Source of the DNA: Porphyromonadaceae bacterium UBA2751
GTDB taxonomy: Bacteria > Bacteroidota > Bacteroidia > Bacteroidales > Muribaculaceae
Direction: 5' to 3'
Length of the DNA: 8,247 bases
Assembly: GCA_002353285.1 (NCBI GenBank)
Contig: DEJJ01000031.1
Span: 234 to 8,480, forward strand
Below, piece after piece: positions 1-6,721 of this stretch; positions within the stretch are counted from its first letter, which is position 1, and each line of letters begins with the position of its first letter. Under the pieces are notes generated by a model. It was not told the origin of the DNA. It saw nothing but the letters and a program-made list of their open reading frames with translations, and searched no databases. Position numbers and translations under genes: made by a program.

Positions 1-16
1 GAAATCATACTCCTCA

Positions 17-51
17 GTCGCTTCGCGACAGCTCCTCTATCTTAGAGGAGC
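17..51. repeat. Two adjacent small perfect hairpins
   Basis: Two inverted repeats lie side by side. The first (17-29) has a 5-bp stem, GTCGC/GCGAC, around a TTC loop, which reads GAA on the minus strand. The second (31-51) has an 8-bp stem, GCTCCTCT/AGAGGAGC, around the 5-nt loop ATCTT. Neither is followed by a clear T-run on the minus strand, so they are not convincing intrinsic terminators for the cluster ending at 274. Their role is unknown. Confidence 0.6.
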
Positions 52-90
52 AGCCTGATATAAAGCCATTTATTTTCGTCGAACTCACGT

Positions 91-133
91 TAATTTTAGT
101 GCGAAGCACCACTATAATTTTAGCACCAAGTGC
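91..133. repeat. Two hairpin modules linked to a TAATTTTAG direct repeat
   Basis: The 9-mer TAATTTTAG occurs at 91-99 and again at 115-123, 24 bp apart. Each copy runs into a short hairpin: GTGC-GAA-GCAC at 99-109 and GCAC-CAA-GTGC at 123-133. The two units therefore look like diverged copies of one module. The first contains GCGAAGC, a sequence known to form an unusually stable DNA mini-hairpin. No coding potential is visible here and the function is unknown. Confidence 0.55.
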
Positions 134-142
134 CATAAATTC

Positions 143-157
143 CACTCCACAGGAGTG
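143..157. repeat. Hairpin downstream of the operon, possible weak terminator
   Basis: A 6-bp perfect stem, CACTCC/GGAGTG, encloses the loop ACA. On the minus strand it lies about 117 nt after the last stop codon of the gene cluster and is followed by GAATTTATG, not a T-run. It could stabilise or end the transcript, but the sequence does not show a classical intrinsic terminator. Confidence 0.4.
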
Positions 158-161
158 TCCC

Positions 162-179
162 CCAGCGATTCCAGCGATT
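162..179. repeat. 9-bp tandem duplication
   Basis: CCAGCGATT occurs twice in direct succession (162-170 and 171-179). On the minus strand the unit is AATCGCTGG. This resembles the neighbouring 10-bp unit GGAATTGCTA with one base missing and substitutions, so it may be a decayed end of the same array. Confidence 0.75.
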
Positions 180-190
180 TCTAAATCTCC

Positions 191-260
191 TAGTAATTCC
201 TAGTAATTCCTAGTAATTCCTAGCAATTCCTAACAATTCCTAGCAATTCCTAACAATTCC
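191..260. repeat. 10-bp tandem repeat array, seven units
   Basis: Seven uninterrupted 10-bp units follow the form TAryAATTCC: TAGTAATTCC three times, then TAGCAATTCC and TAACAATTCC alternating twice. A degenerate unit precedes them at 181-190. The array begins 13 bp after the final stop codon of the minus-strand cluster (274), so it should lie in that transcript's 3' untranslated region. Read on the minus strand, the GGAATTGTTA and GGAATTGCTA units alternate first and the GGAATTACTA units come last. That pattern suggests expansion by slippage of both two-unit and single-unit blocks. The period is close to one helical turn. Confidence 0.9.
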
Positions 261-273
261 ACTGAGTCTTGCC

Positions 274-579
274 TTACTCATGGCGCAGGTGGTTAGCCAC
301 AATCTCCAGCATCTGAGCGTTTAGCTCACGGTTGGTGTCGATCACATTCCAAATGCCATCCTCGCTCAGAACCCCTTGCTTTAGGTCGCTCGGCAGACGC
401 CCCGCCTCGCTGTCGGCAAAGTCCTGCTCCCACTCATCGCTGGCGAGATAATCGTCGATAATCTCAATTGACTCCTGAGCCTCGCAGTAGAGGTCGAGTG
501 CCTCGCTCAGAGCCTTGACAGCAGCCGAAGCCTTGTCGAGATGCTCCTCCATTAGTTTGATCCTTTCAATCTGTTCCAT
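274..579 (-). CDS. DUF4298 domain-containing protein
   Basis: A 101-residue, acidic, probably all-helical protein. It matches the DUF4298 family as I recall it: an N-terminal helix with the opening pattern MEQIERIKLMEE, a central segment around ESIEIIDDYLASDEWEQDF, and the conserved stretch GRLPSDLKQGVLSEDGIW at about residues 60-77, followed by a C-terminal helix. The family is small, cytoplasmic (no signal peptide or membrane segment) and has no known function. The start codon lies two bases after the stop of the upstream gene (TAA-CG-ATG), so translation is probably coupled. This is the last gene of the cluster, and its stop is followed directly by the 10-bp tandem array. The family call is reasonably firm; no role can be given. 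Confidence 0.8.
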   Translation of the reverse strand: MEQIERIKLMEEHLDKASAAVKALSEALDLYCEAQESIEIIDDYLASDEWEQDFADSEAGRLPSDLKQGVLSEDGIWNVIDTNRELNAQMLEIVANHLRHE

Positions 580-581
580 CG

Positions 582-905
582 TTATAGTTTAATTATTATG
601 TTGCGTGCAAAATCAAGCTTCAATATTGCCACCACAGTGCCAGGCTTTGGTCTCGAGATGTTCAACTCCACGAGCTTTCTCTTGAAGAAATCACGCGATG
701 CCGACTCTCTAAAAGCACTCTCCACCCGAGCTACGTCGCTCGTCGCAACCACACACAGCGGTAGTGCCACATAAACGGTGTTGCCAAGCTCGCGCTCAAA
801 TGTTTCGATTGAGAGCAGCGTCCCATCATCACTCGTGGTGGTGATGTGGTTGATAAGCTCCTGGCCACAAGCAAGGATAGTGTAGTTAGAGATAAAGCGC
901 TTCAT
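582..905 (-). CDS. Hypothetical protein, amidohydrolase N-terminus-like
   Basis: A 107-residue protein that I do not recognise with certainty. I chose the ATG at 903-905 (MKRFISNYTI), because an upstream ATG at 971 would overlap the end of the lipoprotein gene by about 50 bp. The chosen start leaves a 16-bp gap. Residues 1-50 have a beta-strand pattern with G-x-E-L-I-N-H and D-D-G-T-L-L-S-I, similar to the N-terminal strands of metal-dependent amidohydrolases. However, no HxH metal motif or TIM-barrel follows, so it cannot be that enzyme as it stands. Residues 55-107 are mixed helix and strand (VARVESAFRESASRDFF, then AILKLDFARNIIIKL). There is no signal peptide or membrane segment. Its stop lies 2 bp before the DUF4298 gene, so the two are probably co-expressed. 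Confidence 0.65.
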   Translation of the reverse strand: MKRFISNYTILACGQELINHITTTSDDGTLLSIETFERELGNTVYVALPLCVVATSDVARVESAFRESASRDFFKRKLVELNISRPKPGTVVAILKLDFARNIIIKL

Positions 906-921
906 TGCAGTGTAACGGTTT

Positions 922-2016
922 TTATGGGATGGGTAGCCGTGGCGTGTGGTCGCCATTAGGATTGTGAACACGCTCGCGCGAGGGTATCACCGCCTTGTGC
1001 ACTCCAGGCTTGGGACGATGCACCGGGCCCTCATGTCCGTTGAGCACATCTCGTTCACGCAGCGAGTCGAGACGCAGCCTGCCAGGGAGCGACGATGCTT
1101 TGCTACCCTCAGGGGCCTCAGCCTGGTTGGGCTGCTGACCATTAGTGTTCTTGCTTATCACACTCTTGGGACCAGCAATGCGCTGGATGCCAATGCGGTG
1201 GTAGCTGCTGCGGTCAAGGTGGGTGCGCAGCAGGTAGATGCTGTCTATAAAGCTCACTCGCTGGGGCTTGATGTCATAGTGCAAGTAACCGTAGATGCGT
1301 GTCACGTTGCGACTGGAGTCGGACTGGATGTCGAAGTTCGACCACCCAGCGATGTTCACCGTGCGATTAACGTAGCTGGTGGTCCCGTCGCTATAGTCGA
1401 GTGCCATCATCACATTGATAGTGTTGCCACTATTGTTGATTGATTTCAGGTTAAGAGAGTAGGCATCACCTCGGCGGCTTTCATTGTCGGGCATGTAGTC
1501 ATAGGTGATATAGCCCTTGCCCATTGCACTGGTGAGAATCCACTGCACAGGCTCGGTCCAGATGTTGGCGCTGTCGCCACTGTTGGGGTACACTCGCCTC
1601 GCAGTGGCACCGCCTTGCTGTGCCATTCCTGGTCCTCCATCGAGTGGCAAGTTGCGGGGCATAACAGCATTGCCATTGGGCTTGATGTTGCCTTCTTTCT
1701 CGAGCAACGCCACAGCCTTGTCGTGAAGCTCAGAGTAGAGCTTGAGATTGTGGGCATACCACACCAGTGACGAGTCATACATGGCCAGGTCGGCATCATA
1801 TTTCAGTAGTATCGACTGCTTGAGAGCCAATTTCGAGGAATCGTCGGGGTACTTGCCTGGATTTTGCTCTATGAACGCCTCGGCCTTGGCAAAGTCGGCC
1901 AGCACATGCACCATGTCGCTCTCGGGGATAACACCGCTTGGAGCCTTGTCGCATCCTGCTAAAAAAGATGCCACAAGTGCCAGAATGGTAGTGAGGAATA
2001 TGGTGGTTCGTGCCAT
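922..2016 (-). CDS. DUF4296 domain-containing lipoprotein
   Basis: A 364-residue predicted lipoprotein. The N-terminus is a type II signal peptide with a hydrophobic core (IFLTTILALVASFLAGC). Its LAGC lipobox places the lipidated cysteine at residue 22, which the LspA encoded just upstream would process. Residues about 28-115 form the helical DUF4296 domain found in Bacteroidetes (VIPESDMVHVLADFAKAEAF, later LKYDADLAMYDSSLVWYAHNL). Residues about 150-275 look beta-rich (ITYDYMPDNE, INVMMALDYSDG, RIYGYLHYDI) and may be a separate domain. The last 80 residues are charged and proline/glycine-rich, probably disordered. After Cys22 comes DKAPSG, which is not the acidic run linked to surface export in this phylum. 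This points to a periplasm-facing lipoprotein, though that is inference. The gap to lspA is 16 bp. The exact function is unknown. Confidence 0.85.
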   Translation of the reverse strand: MARTTIFLTTILALVASFLAGCDKAPSGVIPESDMVHVLADFAKAEAFIEQNPGKYPDDSSKLALKQSILLKYDADLAMYDSSLVWYAHNLKLYSELHDKAVALLEKEGNIKPNGNAVMPRNLPLDGGPGMAQQGGATARRVYPNSGDSANIWTEPVQWILTSAMGKGYITYDYMPDNESRRGDAYSLNLKSINNSGNTINVMMALDYSDGTTSYVNRTVNIAGWSNFDIQSDSSRNVTRIYGYLHYDIKPQRVSFIDSIYLLRTHLDRSSYHRIGIQRIAGPKSVISKNTNGQQPNQAEAPEGSKASSLPGRLRLDSLRERDVLNGHEGPVHRPKPGVHKAVIPSRERVHNPNGDHTPRLPIP

Positions 2017-2032
2017 GCGATAGAGGGGGGAG

Positions 2033-2704
2033 TTATTGAGCCGAAGGCTCGTTTTGAGAATTTTGGTCAGGTGTTTCTTGCTCTTCTTTTTTGGGCTTGT
2101 CGCCAGCCAAGTACTTGCTGTAGAAGATGATCAGCACCATGATGCTGGTAGTGAGACACGCATCGGCAATGTTAAAGATGGGCTCGAAAAACAAGAAGTG
2201 CTTGCCGCCAATGCCTGGCATCCACGTGGGCCAGTCCCACTCGGCGAGTGGGAAGTAGAGCATGTCGACCACCTTGCCGTTGAACAGCGAGGCATAGCCG
2301 CCCTCACTGGGCATGAACTGAGCCACCTCGGGAGGCATGGGGTCGTTGAAGAGTTGGCCGTAGGCAATGCAGTCAATCACATTGCCAATGGCTCCTGCCG
2401 TGATTAGGGCAACACAAGCCACAAAGCCACGCGGCAAGTCGGTGCGGCGTCTTATCTTCACCAAGTAGTAGATGAACAGGGCCGAGAAGATGATGCGCAG
2501 CCACGTGAGAATGGCTTTGCTGCCAAGCTCCATACCAAAGGCCATGCCATTATTCTCGATAAAGGCAATCTTAAACCACGACGCTACCTCCACCTGCTCA
2601 CCATAGTAGAAGTGGGTCTTGACCCAGATCTTGGTGGCTTGGTCAATGATGATGGCAACAACAACGATAATGGTTGCAAGCCATCCGTTCGATATTTTCT
2701 TCAT
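2033..2704 (-). CDS. lspA: Lipoprotein signal peptidase (signal peptidase II)
   Basis: A 223-residue inner-membrane aspartic protease that cleaves the signal peptide from diacylglyceryl-modified prolipoproteins; it is the target of globomycin. Family motifs appear in order: D-Q-A-T-K at residues 21-25, E-N-N-G-M-A-F-G at 50-57, G-N-V-I-D at 107-111 and F-N-I-A-D at 177-181. D111 and D181 are the expected catalytic pair. V-V-D-M-L-Y-F at 145-151 matches the VVDF segment. Hydrophobic segments at about 8-24, 65-83, 94-111 and 182-196 fit four transmembrane helices. The roughly 70-residue separation of the two aspartates is far longer than in Pseudomonas or E. coli enzymes, because of an inserted tryptophan/proline-rich loop (about 117-173). 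I believe this is usual in Bacteroidetes. The tail (200-223) is hydrophilic. It sits 22 bp after the DksA-like gene and 16 bp before the lipoprotein gene. Confidence 0.96.
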   Translation of the reverse strand: MKKISNGWLATIIVVVAIIIDQATKIWVKTHFYYGEQVEVASWFKIAFIENNGMAFGMELGSKAILTWLRIIFSALFIYYLVKIRRRTDLPRGFVACVALITAGAIGNVIDCIAYGQLFNDPMPPEVAQFMPSEGGYASLFNGKVVDMLYFPLAEWDWPTWMPGIGGKHFLFFEPIFNIADACLTTSIMVLIIFYSKYLAGDKPKKEEQETPDQNSQNEPSAQ

Positions 2705-2726
2705 TGTATCGCGCTAAGTGTGAGGC

Positions 2727-3113
2727 TTATCGTTTCATTTTGCGCTGTTGCTCAATTTCTTTGCCCTCAACCGACAGGGTGGCATGTGGCACAGCCATCA
2801 AGCGCCCCTTGGGAATGAGCTTGCCAGTGACACGGCACACGCCGTAGGTCTTGTTCTCAATGCGAACCAGGGCTGCCTGAAGCTTCTTGATGAAATCGAG
2901 CTGACGAGCGGCACGCTGGCTTGCCTCTTCCTGCTCAAGCGTGGCAGCGCCTTCCTCGAGCATGTTGAAGCTGTTTTTCGACTCATCGGTCTTGATCTTG
3001 TCCATGAGTTGATCGTACGATGCCTTGGCCACCTCTATCTTCTCCAGGATGAGTGACTTGAACTCCTGTAGCTCCTCGTCGCTGTAGCGGGTCTTTTCTT
3101 GTTCTGTTGCCAT
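2727..3113 (-). CDS. TraR/DksA-family transcriptional regulator, degenerate zinc finger
   Basis: A 128-residue protein of the TraR/DksA family, whose members enter the RNA polymerase secondary channel and, with ppGpp, modulate initiation. Residues about 10-90 are predicted helical and form the coiled-coil region. Residues 90-118 (Y-G-V-C-R-V-T-G-K-L-I-P ... P-H-A-T-L-S-V-E-G-K) align with the C4 zinc-finger knuckles. Only C93 survives: the other cysteine positions are T96, S114 and G117, so zinc binding by this site is unlikely. At the coiled-coil tip, where E. coli DksA has DxxDxA, I see L-E-E-G-A-A-T-L-E-Q-E-E (52-63), which lacks that motif. Similar cysteine-poor homologues are, as I recall, normal in Bacteroidetes. 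It lies 88 bp after ileS, with a stem-loop in the gap, and 22 bp before lspA. No obvious promoter of its own is visible. Confidence 0.88.
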   Translation of the reverse strand: MATEQEKTRYSDEELQEFKSLILEKIEVAKASYDQLMDKIKTDESKNSFNMLEEGAATLEQEEASQRAARQLDFIKKLQAALVRIENKTYGVCRVTGKLIPKGRLMAVPHATLSVEGKEIEQQRKMKR

Positions 3114-3154
3114 AATATAGACGGTTTTTAGTGTTTTGTCGTTGTTGTGAAAAT

Positions 3155-3186
3155 GGTTGGCAAGGCACTATTGCACCTGGCCAACC
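3155..3186 (-). promoter_or_regulatory. Stem-loop in the ileS to dksA-like gap
   Basis: GGTTGGC (3155-3161) pairs perfectly with GCCAACC (3180-3186), enclosing an 18-nt loop that can form a few more imperfect pairs. On the minus strand it starts 16 nt after the ileS stop and is followed by ATTTTC, not a strong T-run. It may be a partial terminator, an RNA processing site or an mRNA stabiliser that sets different levels for ileS and the downstream genes. The sequence does not decide between these. Confidence 0.5.
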
Positions 3187-3201
3187 TTATAGAAGTGAAA
3201 A

Positions 3202-6200
3202 TTATGCTTTGTCAACCTTAACGTTGAGTGTCCATCCGTCCATGTCAAGAGCAATAGCGTCGTCGCCTTCCACTGGCTCCACCTTGATGTCAATGGCAAG
3301 CACCTGGTGGGCAATGTAGTCGCCAAATGACTTGATGGCACCGTCGGTGCGCTCATCGGGACTGATGGTAACGAGCACCTTGTCGGTGATGTCGAAGTTC
3401 TTGCTCTTGCGCACATTCTGGATGCGGTTCACCAGCTCACGAGCCATTCCCTCGAGGCGCAACTCGTCGGTGACAGTAATGTCGAGTGCCACGGTGAGGC
3501 TGCCCTCGTTGGTGACAAGCCATCCAGGGATGTCCTCGCTGATGATTTCAACATCGGCCACGTCAACCACTGCCTCCTGGTCGGCAACCATGAGCTTGAT
3601 GTAGCCTTCCTGCTCGAGCTTGAGAATGTCGGCCTGCGACATGGTGGCGATTTGAGCGGCAAGGGCCTTCATGATCTTGCCATATTTTGGGCCAAGCTTC
3701 TTGAAGTCGGGCTTCACTTTCTTGACAAGGATGCCCTCGTCGTTGCCCACAAACTTGATGCCCTTGACGTTGACTTCGCTGGTGATGAGGTCGCTCACAG
3801 CCTCGATAGCTGCTCGCTGCTTGTCGTCAGTGACGGGAATCATGATTGCGGTTAGTGGCTGGCGCACCTTCAGGTTCTTCTTGCGTCGCAGCGCAAGCAC
3901 CATCGATGTTACCTTCTGGGCCATTGCCATGCGATGCTCAAGGTCGCTATCGATAGCGCTCTCATCGGCAACTGGATACTTGGCAAGGTGCACGCTATCG
4001 CTGCTGCCAGTGAGGTCGCGGTAGAGCATGTCGCTATAGAAGGGAGCAACGGGGGCCATGAGGCGTGCAATGGTCCCGAGGCACTGATAGAGTGTCTGAT
4101 AAGCGGCGAGTTTGTCGTCGTTCATCTCTCCACCCCAGAAGCGCTTGCGGTTGAGGCGCACGTACCAGTTGCTCAGGTTCTCGCTCACAAACTCGCTGAT
4201 GGCGCGGGTGGCGCGGGTGGGCTCGTAGTCATTGAACTGCTCGGTAACCTCCTTGATGAGGGTGTTGAGCAACGAAATTATCCATCGGTCAATCTCTGGA
4301 CGTTCCTGGATGGGAACCTGTGGGGTTGCTGGGTCGAAGTTGTCGACGTTGGCATACAGGGCAAAGAACGAATAGGTGTTGTAGAGTGTGCCGAAGAACT
4401 TGCGGCTCACTTCCTCAACGCCTGCGGTGTCAAACTTGAGGTTCTCCCATGGCGATGAGTTGCTTATCATGTACCAGCGCAGTGGGTCAGTACCATAGTT
4501 CTCAATTGTCGAGAATGGGTCCACGGCGTTGCCCAGTCGCTTGCTCATCTTGTTGCCGTTCTTGTCGAGCACGAGGCCATTGGAGATTAGGCCCTTGTAG
4601 GCCACGCTGTCGAAGACCATAGTGGCTATAGCATGCAGCGTGAAGAACCAGCCACGCGTCTGGTCTACACCCTCGGCAATGAAGTCAGCAGGATAGAACT
4701 TGCGCTCATCCACGAGTTCCTTGTTCTCGAAGGGGTAGTGCAGTTGTGCATAGGGCATGGCGCCACTGTCGAACCACACGTCAATCAAGTCGAGCTCGCG
4801 CTTCATGGGCTTGCCAGTGTCGCTCACGAGAGTGATGTAGTCCACATAGGGGCGATGGATGTCAATCTTGTTATAGTTATCCTCGCTGTAGTCGCCAGGC
4901 ACAAAGCCTTTATCCTTGAATGGATTGCTCTGCATCACGCCTGCTGCAACGGCTTTCTCAATCTCGTTGTAGAGCTCCTCGATGCTGCCAATGCACTTCT
5001 CCTCGCCATCGTCGTTGCGCCAGATGGGGAGTGGAGTGCCCCAGTAGCGGCTGCGGCTCAGGTTCCAGTCGTTGAGGTTCTCAAGCCACTTGCCAAATCG
5101 GCCGGTGCCAGTGTGCTCAGGCTTCCACTTGATGGTCTTGTTGAGTTCAACCATGCGGTCCTTGCAGGCGGTTGAACGGATGAACCAGCTGTCGAGTGGG
5201 TAGTAGAGCACGGGCTTGTCGGTGCGCCAGCAGTGTGGATAGTTGTGCACGTGCTTCTCAATCTTGAAGGCAGTGCCCTCTTGCTTCATGCGGATGCACA
5301 TGTAGATGTTCAGATCCTCGGCCTTAGTGGCGGCTGCCTCGTCATACTTGCCGTTGACGGTGAACTTGGGATCGTATGCATTCTTGACCCAAGCACCGGC
5401 ATACTCCTTGTAAAGCTCCACGTCCACAAAATTCTTGACGAAGTCCTCATCGAGATCGTCGAGCACATAGTACTTGCCAGTGAGGTCGACCATTGGGCGG
5501 GTCTCCATCTTCTTGTTGATCATGTAGAGGGCTGGGATGCCGGCAGCATGAGCCACATTGGCATCGTCGGCACCAAAGGTTGGAGCAATGTGAACGATTC
5601 CAGTACCGTCGTCGGTGGTTACATAGTCGCCAGGAATTACGCGGAAACCATTGTCGTTGCCCACTATTTGGTCATCAATCTTGTCAACGGGCTTTACCCA
5701 GGGGAATAGCTGCTTGTACTTGATGTCGAGCAGGTCGGTGCCCTTGAACTCAGCAATCACCTTGTAAGGGATAATTTTGTCGCCTGGGTTGTAGTCCTCG
5801 AGTGGCAGGTTGGCGCCTTCGGGTTTGAAATAGGCGTCGACGCGTGCCTTTGCCATCAGGTAGATGGCTGGGGTGCCGTTGTAGGGGTTGTAACTCTCGA
5901 GTGCCACATAGTCGATCTTGGGGCCAACGCACAGTGCCGTGTTGCTGGGCAAGGTCCATGGGGTAGTGGTCCAAGCAAGGATGCGCAGGTTATCGCTGAA
6001 CTTAGCATCAGCGGCAGCCTTGATGGCCTCGATCACCTTGTGACCGTTGTCAACTACGGTGAACTCGGCGGTCACTGTTTGGTCCTTAACATCCCGGTAG
6101 CAGCCAGGCTGGTTGAGCTCGTGCGAGCTCAGGCCGGTGCCGGCGGCAGGCGAGTAGGGCTGGATGGTGTAGCCCTTATAGAGCAGCCCCTTGTTGTAGA

Positions 6201-6699
6201 GTTGCTTCAAGAGCCACCACAGCGACTCGATGTAGCTATTCTTGTAGGTGATATATGGGTTGTTCATGTCCACCCAGTAGCCCATCTTGTGGGTCAGGTC
6301 TTCCCACTCTTTGGTGTATTTCATCACCTCCTTGCGGCAGGTGGCATTATATTCATCGACCGAGACTTTCTTGCCAATGTCTTCCTTGGTGATGCCGAGC
6401 GCCTTCTCAACGCCAAGCTCCACAGGTAGTCCGTGGGTGTCCCAACCTGCCTTGCGCAGCACTTGGTAGCCCTGCATGGTCTTGAAGCGGCACACGATAT
6501 CTTTGATTGTGCGGGCCATCACATGATGGATGCCGGGCATGCCGTTGGCGCTTGGAGGACCTTCATAGAAAACAAAAGCAGGTGCTCCGTCGCGCAGCTC
6601 AATACTCTTGTTGAACACGTCTTCTTCGTCCCATTTCTTAAGGACATCCTTATTGATGTCGGAAAGATTGAACTTGTTGTATTCGTTAAATTTCTTCAT
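3202..6699 (-). CDS. ileS: Isoleucyl-tRNA synthetase, type 2-like, GxHH signature
   Basis: A 1165-residue class I synthetase that charges tRNA-Ile with isoleucine in the cytoplasm. I chose the ATG at 6697-6699 (MKKFNEYNKF). A reading frame continues upstream to 6780 but would overlap the preceding gene and lacks similarity to the family. The nucleotide-binding signature at residues 56-59 is G-I-H-H, not HxGH. Other landmarks are A-G-W-D-T-H-G-L-P at 84-92, the editing-domain T-T-T-P-W at 244-248 and H-I-A-P at 370-373 with D379 in the expected editing-aspartate position, N-L-S-R-S-R-Y-W-G-T-P from about 546, W-F-D-S-G at 642-646, and K-M-S-K-R at 717-721. An anticodon-binding helical domain (S-N-W-Y-V-R-L-N-R-K-R-F-W) lies near 845-855, and a long C-terminal extension with no zinc-finger cysteines follows. 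Length, extension and signature place it with eukaryote-like type 2 enzymes. No T-box leader is visible, as expected outside Firmicutes. Confidence 0.98.
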   Translation of the reverse strand: MKKFNEYNKFNLSDINKDVLKKWDEEDVFNKSIELRDGAPAFVFYEGPPSANGMPGIHHVMARTIKDIVCRFKTMQGYQVLRKAGWDTHGLPVELGVEKALGITKEDIGKKVSVDEYNATCRKEVMKYTKEWEDLTHKMGYWVDMNNPYITYKNSYIESLWWLLKQLYNKGLLYKGYTIQPYSPAAGTGLSSHELNQPGCYRDVKDQTVTAEFTVVDNGHKVIEAIKAAADAKFSDNLRILAWTTTPWTLPSNTALCVGPKIDYVALESYNPYNGTPAIYLMAKARVDAYFKPEGANLPLEDYNPGDKIIPYKVIAEFKGTDLLDIKYKQLFPWVKPVDKIDDQIVGNDNGFRVIPGDYVTTDDGTGIVHIAPTFGADDANVAHAAGIPALYMINKKMETRPMVDLTGKYYVLDDLDEDFVKNFVDVELYKEYAGAWVKNAYDPKFTVNGKYDEAAATKAEDLNIYMCIRMKQEGTAFKIEKHVHNYPHCWRTDKPVLYYPLDSWFIRSTACKDRMVELNKTIKWKPEHTGTGRFGKWLENLNDWNLSRSRYWGTPLPIWRNDDGEEKCIGSIEELYNEIEKAVAAGVMQSNPFKDKGFVPGDYSEDNYNKIDIHRPYVDYITLVSDTGKPMKRELDLIDVWFDSGAMPYAQLHYPFENKELVDERKFYPADFIAEGVDQTRGWFFTLHAIATMVFDSVAYKGLISNGLVLDKNGNKMSKRLGNAVDPFSTIENYGTDPLRWYMISNSSPWENLKFDTAGVEEVSRKFFGTLYNTYSFFALYANVDNFDPATPQVPIQERPEIDRWIISLLNTLIKEVTEQFNDYEPTRATRAISEFVSENLSNWYVRLNRKRFWGGEMNDDKLAAYQTLYQCLGTIARLMAPVAPFYSDMLYRDLTGSSDSVHLAKYPVADESAIDSDLEHRMAMAQKVTSMVLALRRKKNLKVRQPLTAIMIPVTDDKQRAAIEAVSDLITSEVNVKGIKFVGNDEGILVKKVKPDFKKLGPKYGKIMKALAAQIATMSQADILKLEQEGYIKLMVADQEAVVDVADVEIISEDIPGWLVTNEGSLTVALDITVTDELRLEGMARELVNRIQNVRKSKNFDITDKVLVTISPDERTDGAIKSFGDYIAHQVLAIDIKVEPVEGDDAIALDMDGWTLNVKVDKA

Positions 6700-6721
6700 T
6701 GTGGTTTTATAGAATGTAAGT

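Noticed and set aside
906..971. Upstream start for the 107-residue protein
   Set aside because: It would overlap the lipoprotein gene by about 50 bp and add 22 residues unlike the rest. The start at 905 gives normal operon spacing.
946..1443. A 165-codon open frame on the plus strand
   Set aside because: It lies wholly opposite the DUF4296 lipoprotein gene, has no domain-like pattern, and is explained by codon bias of the true gene.
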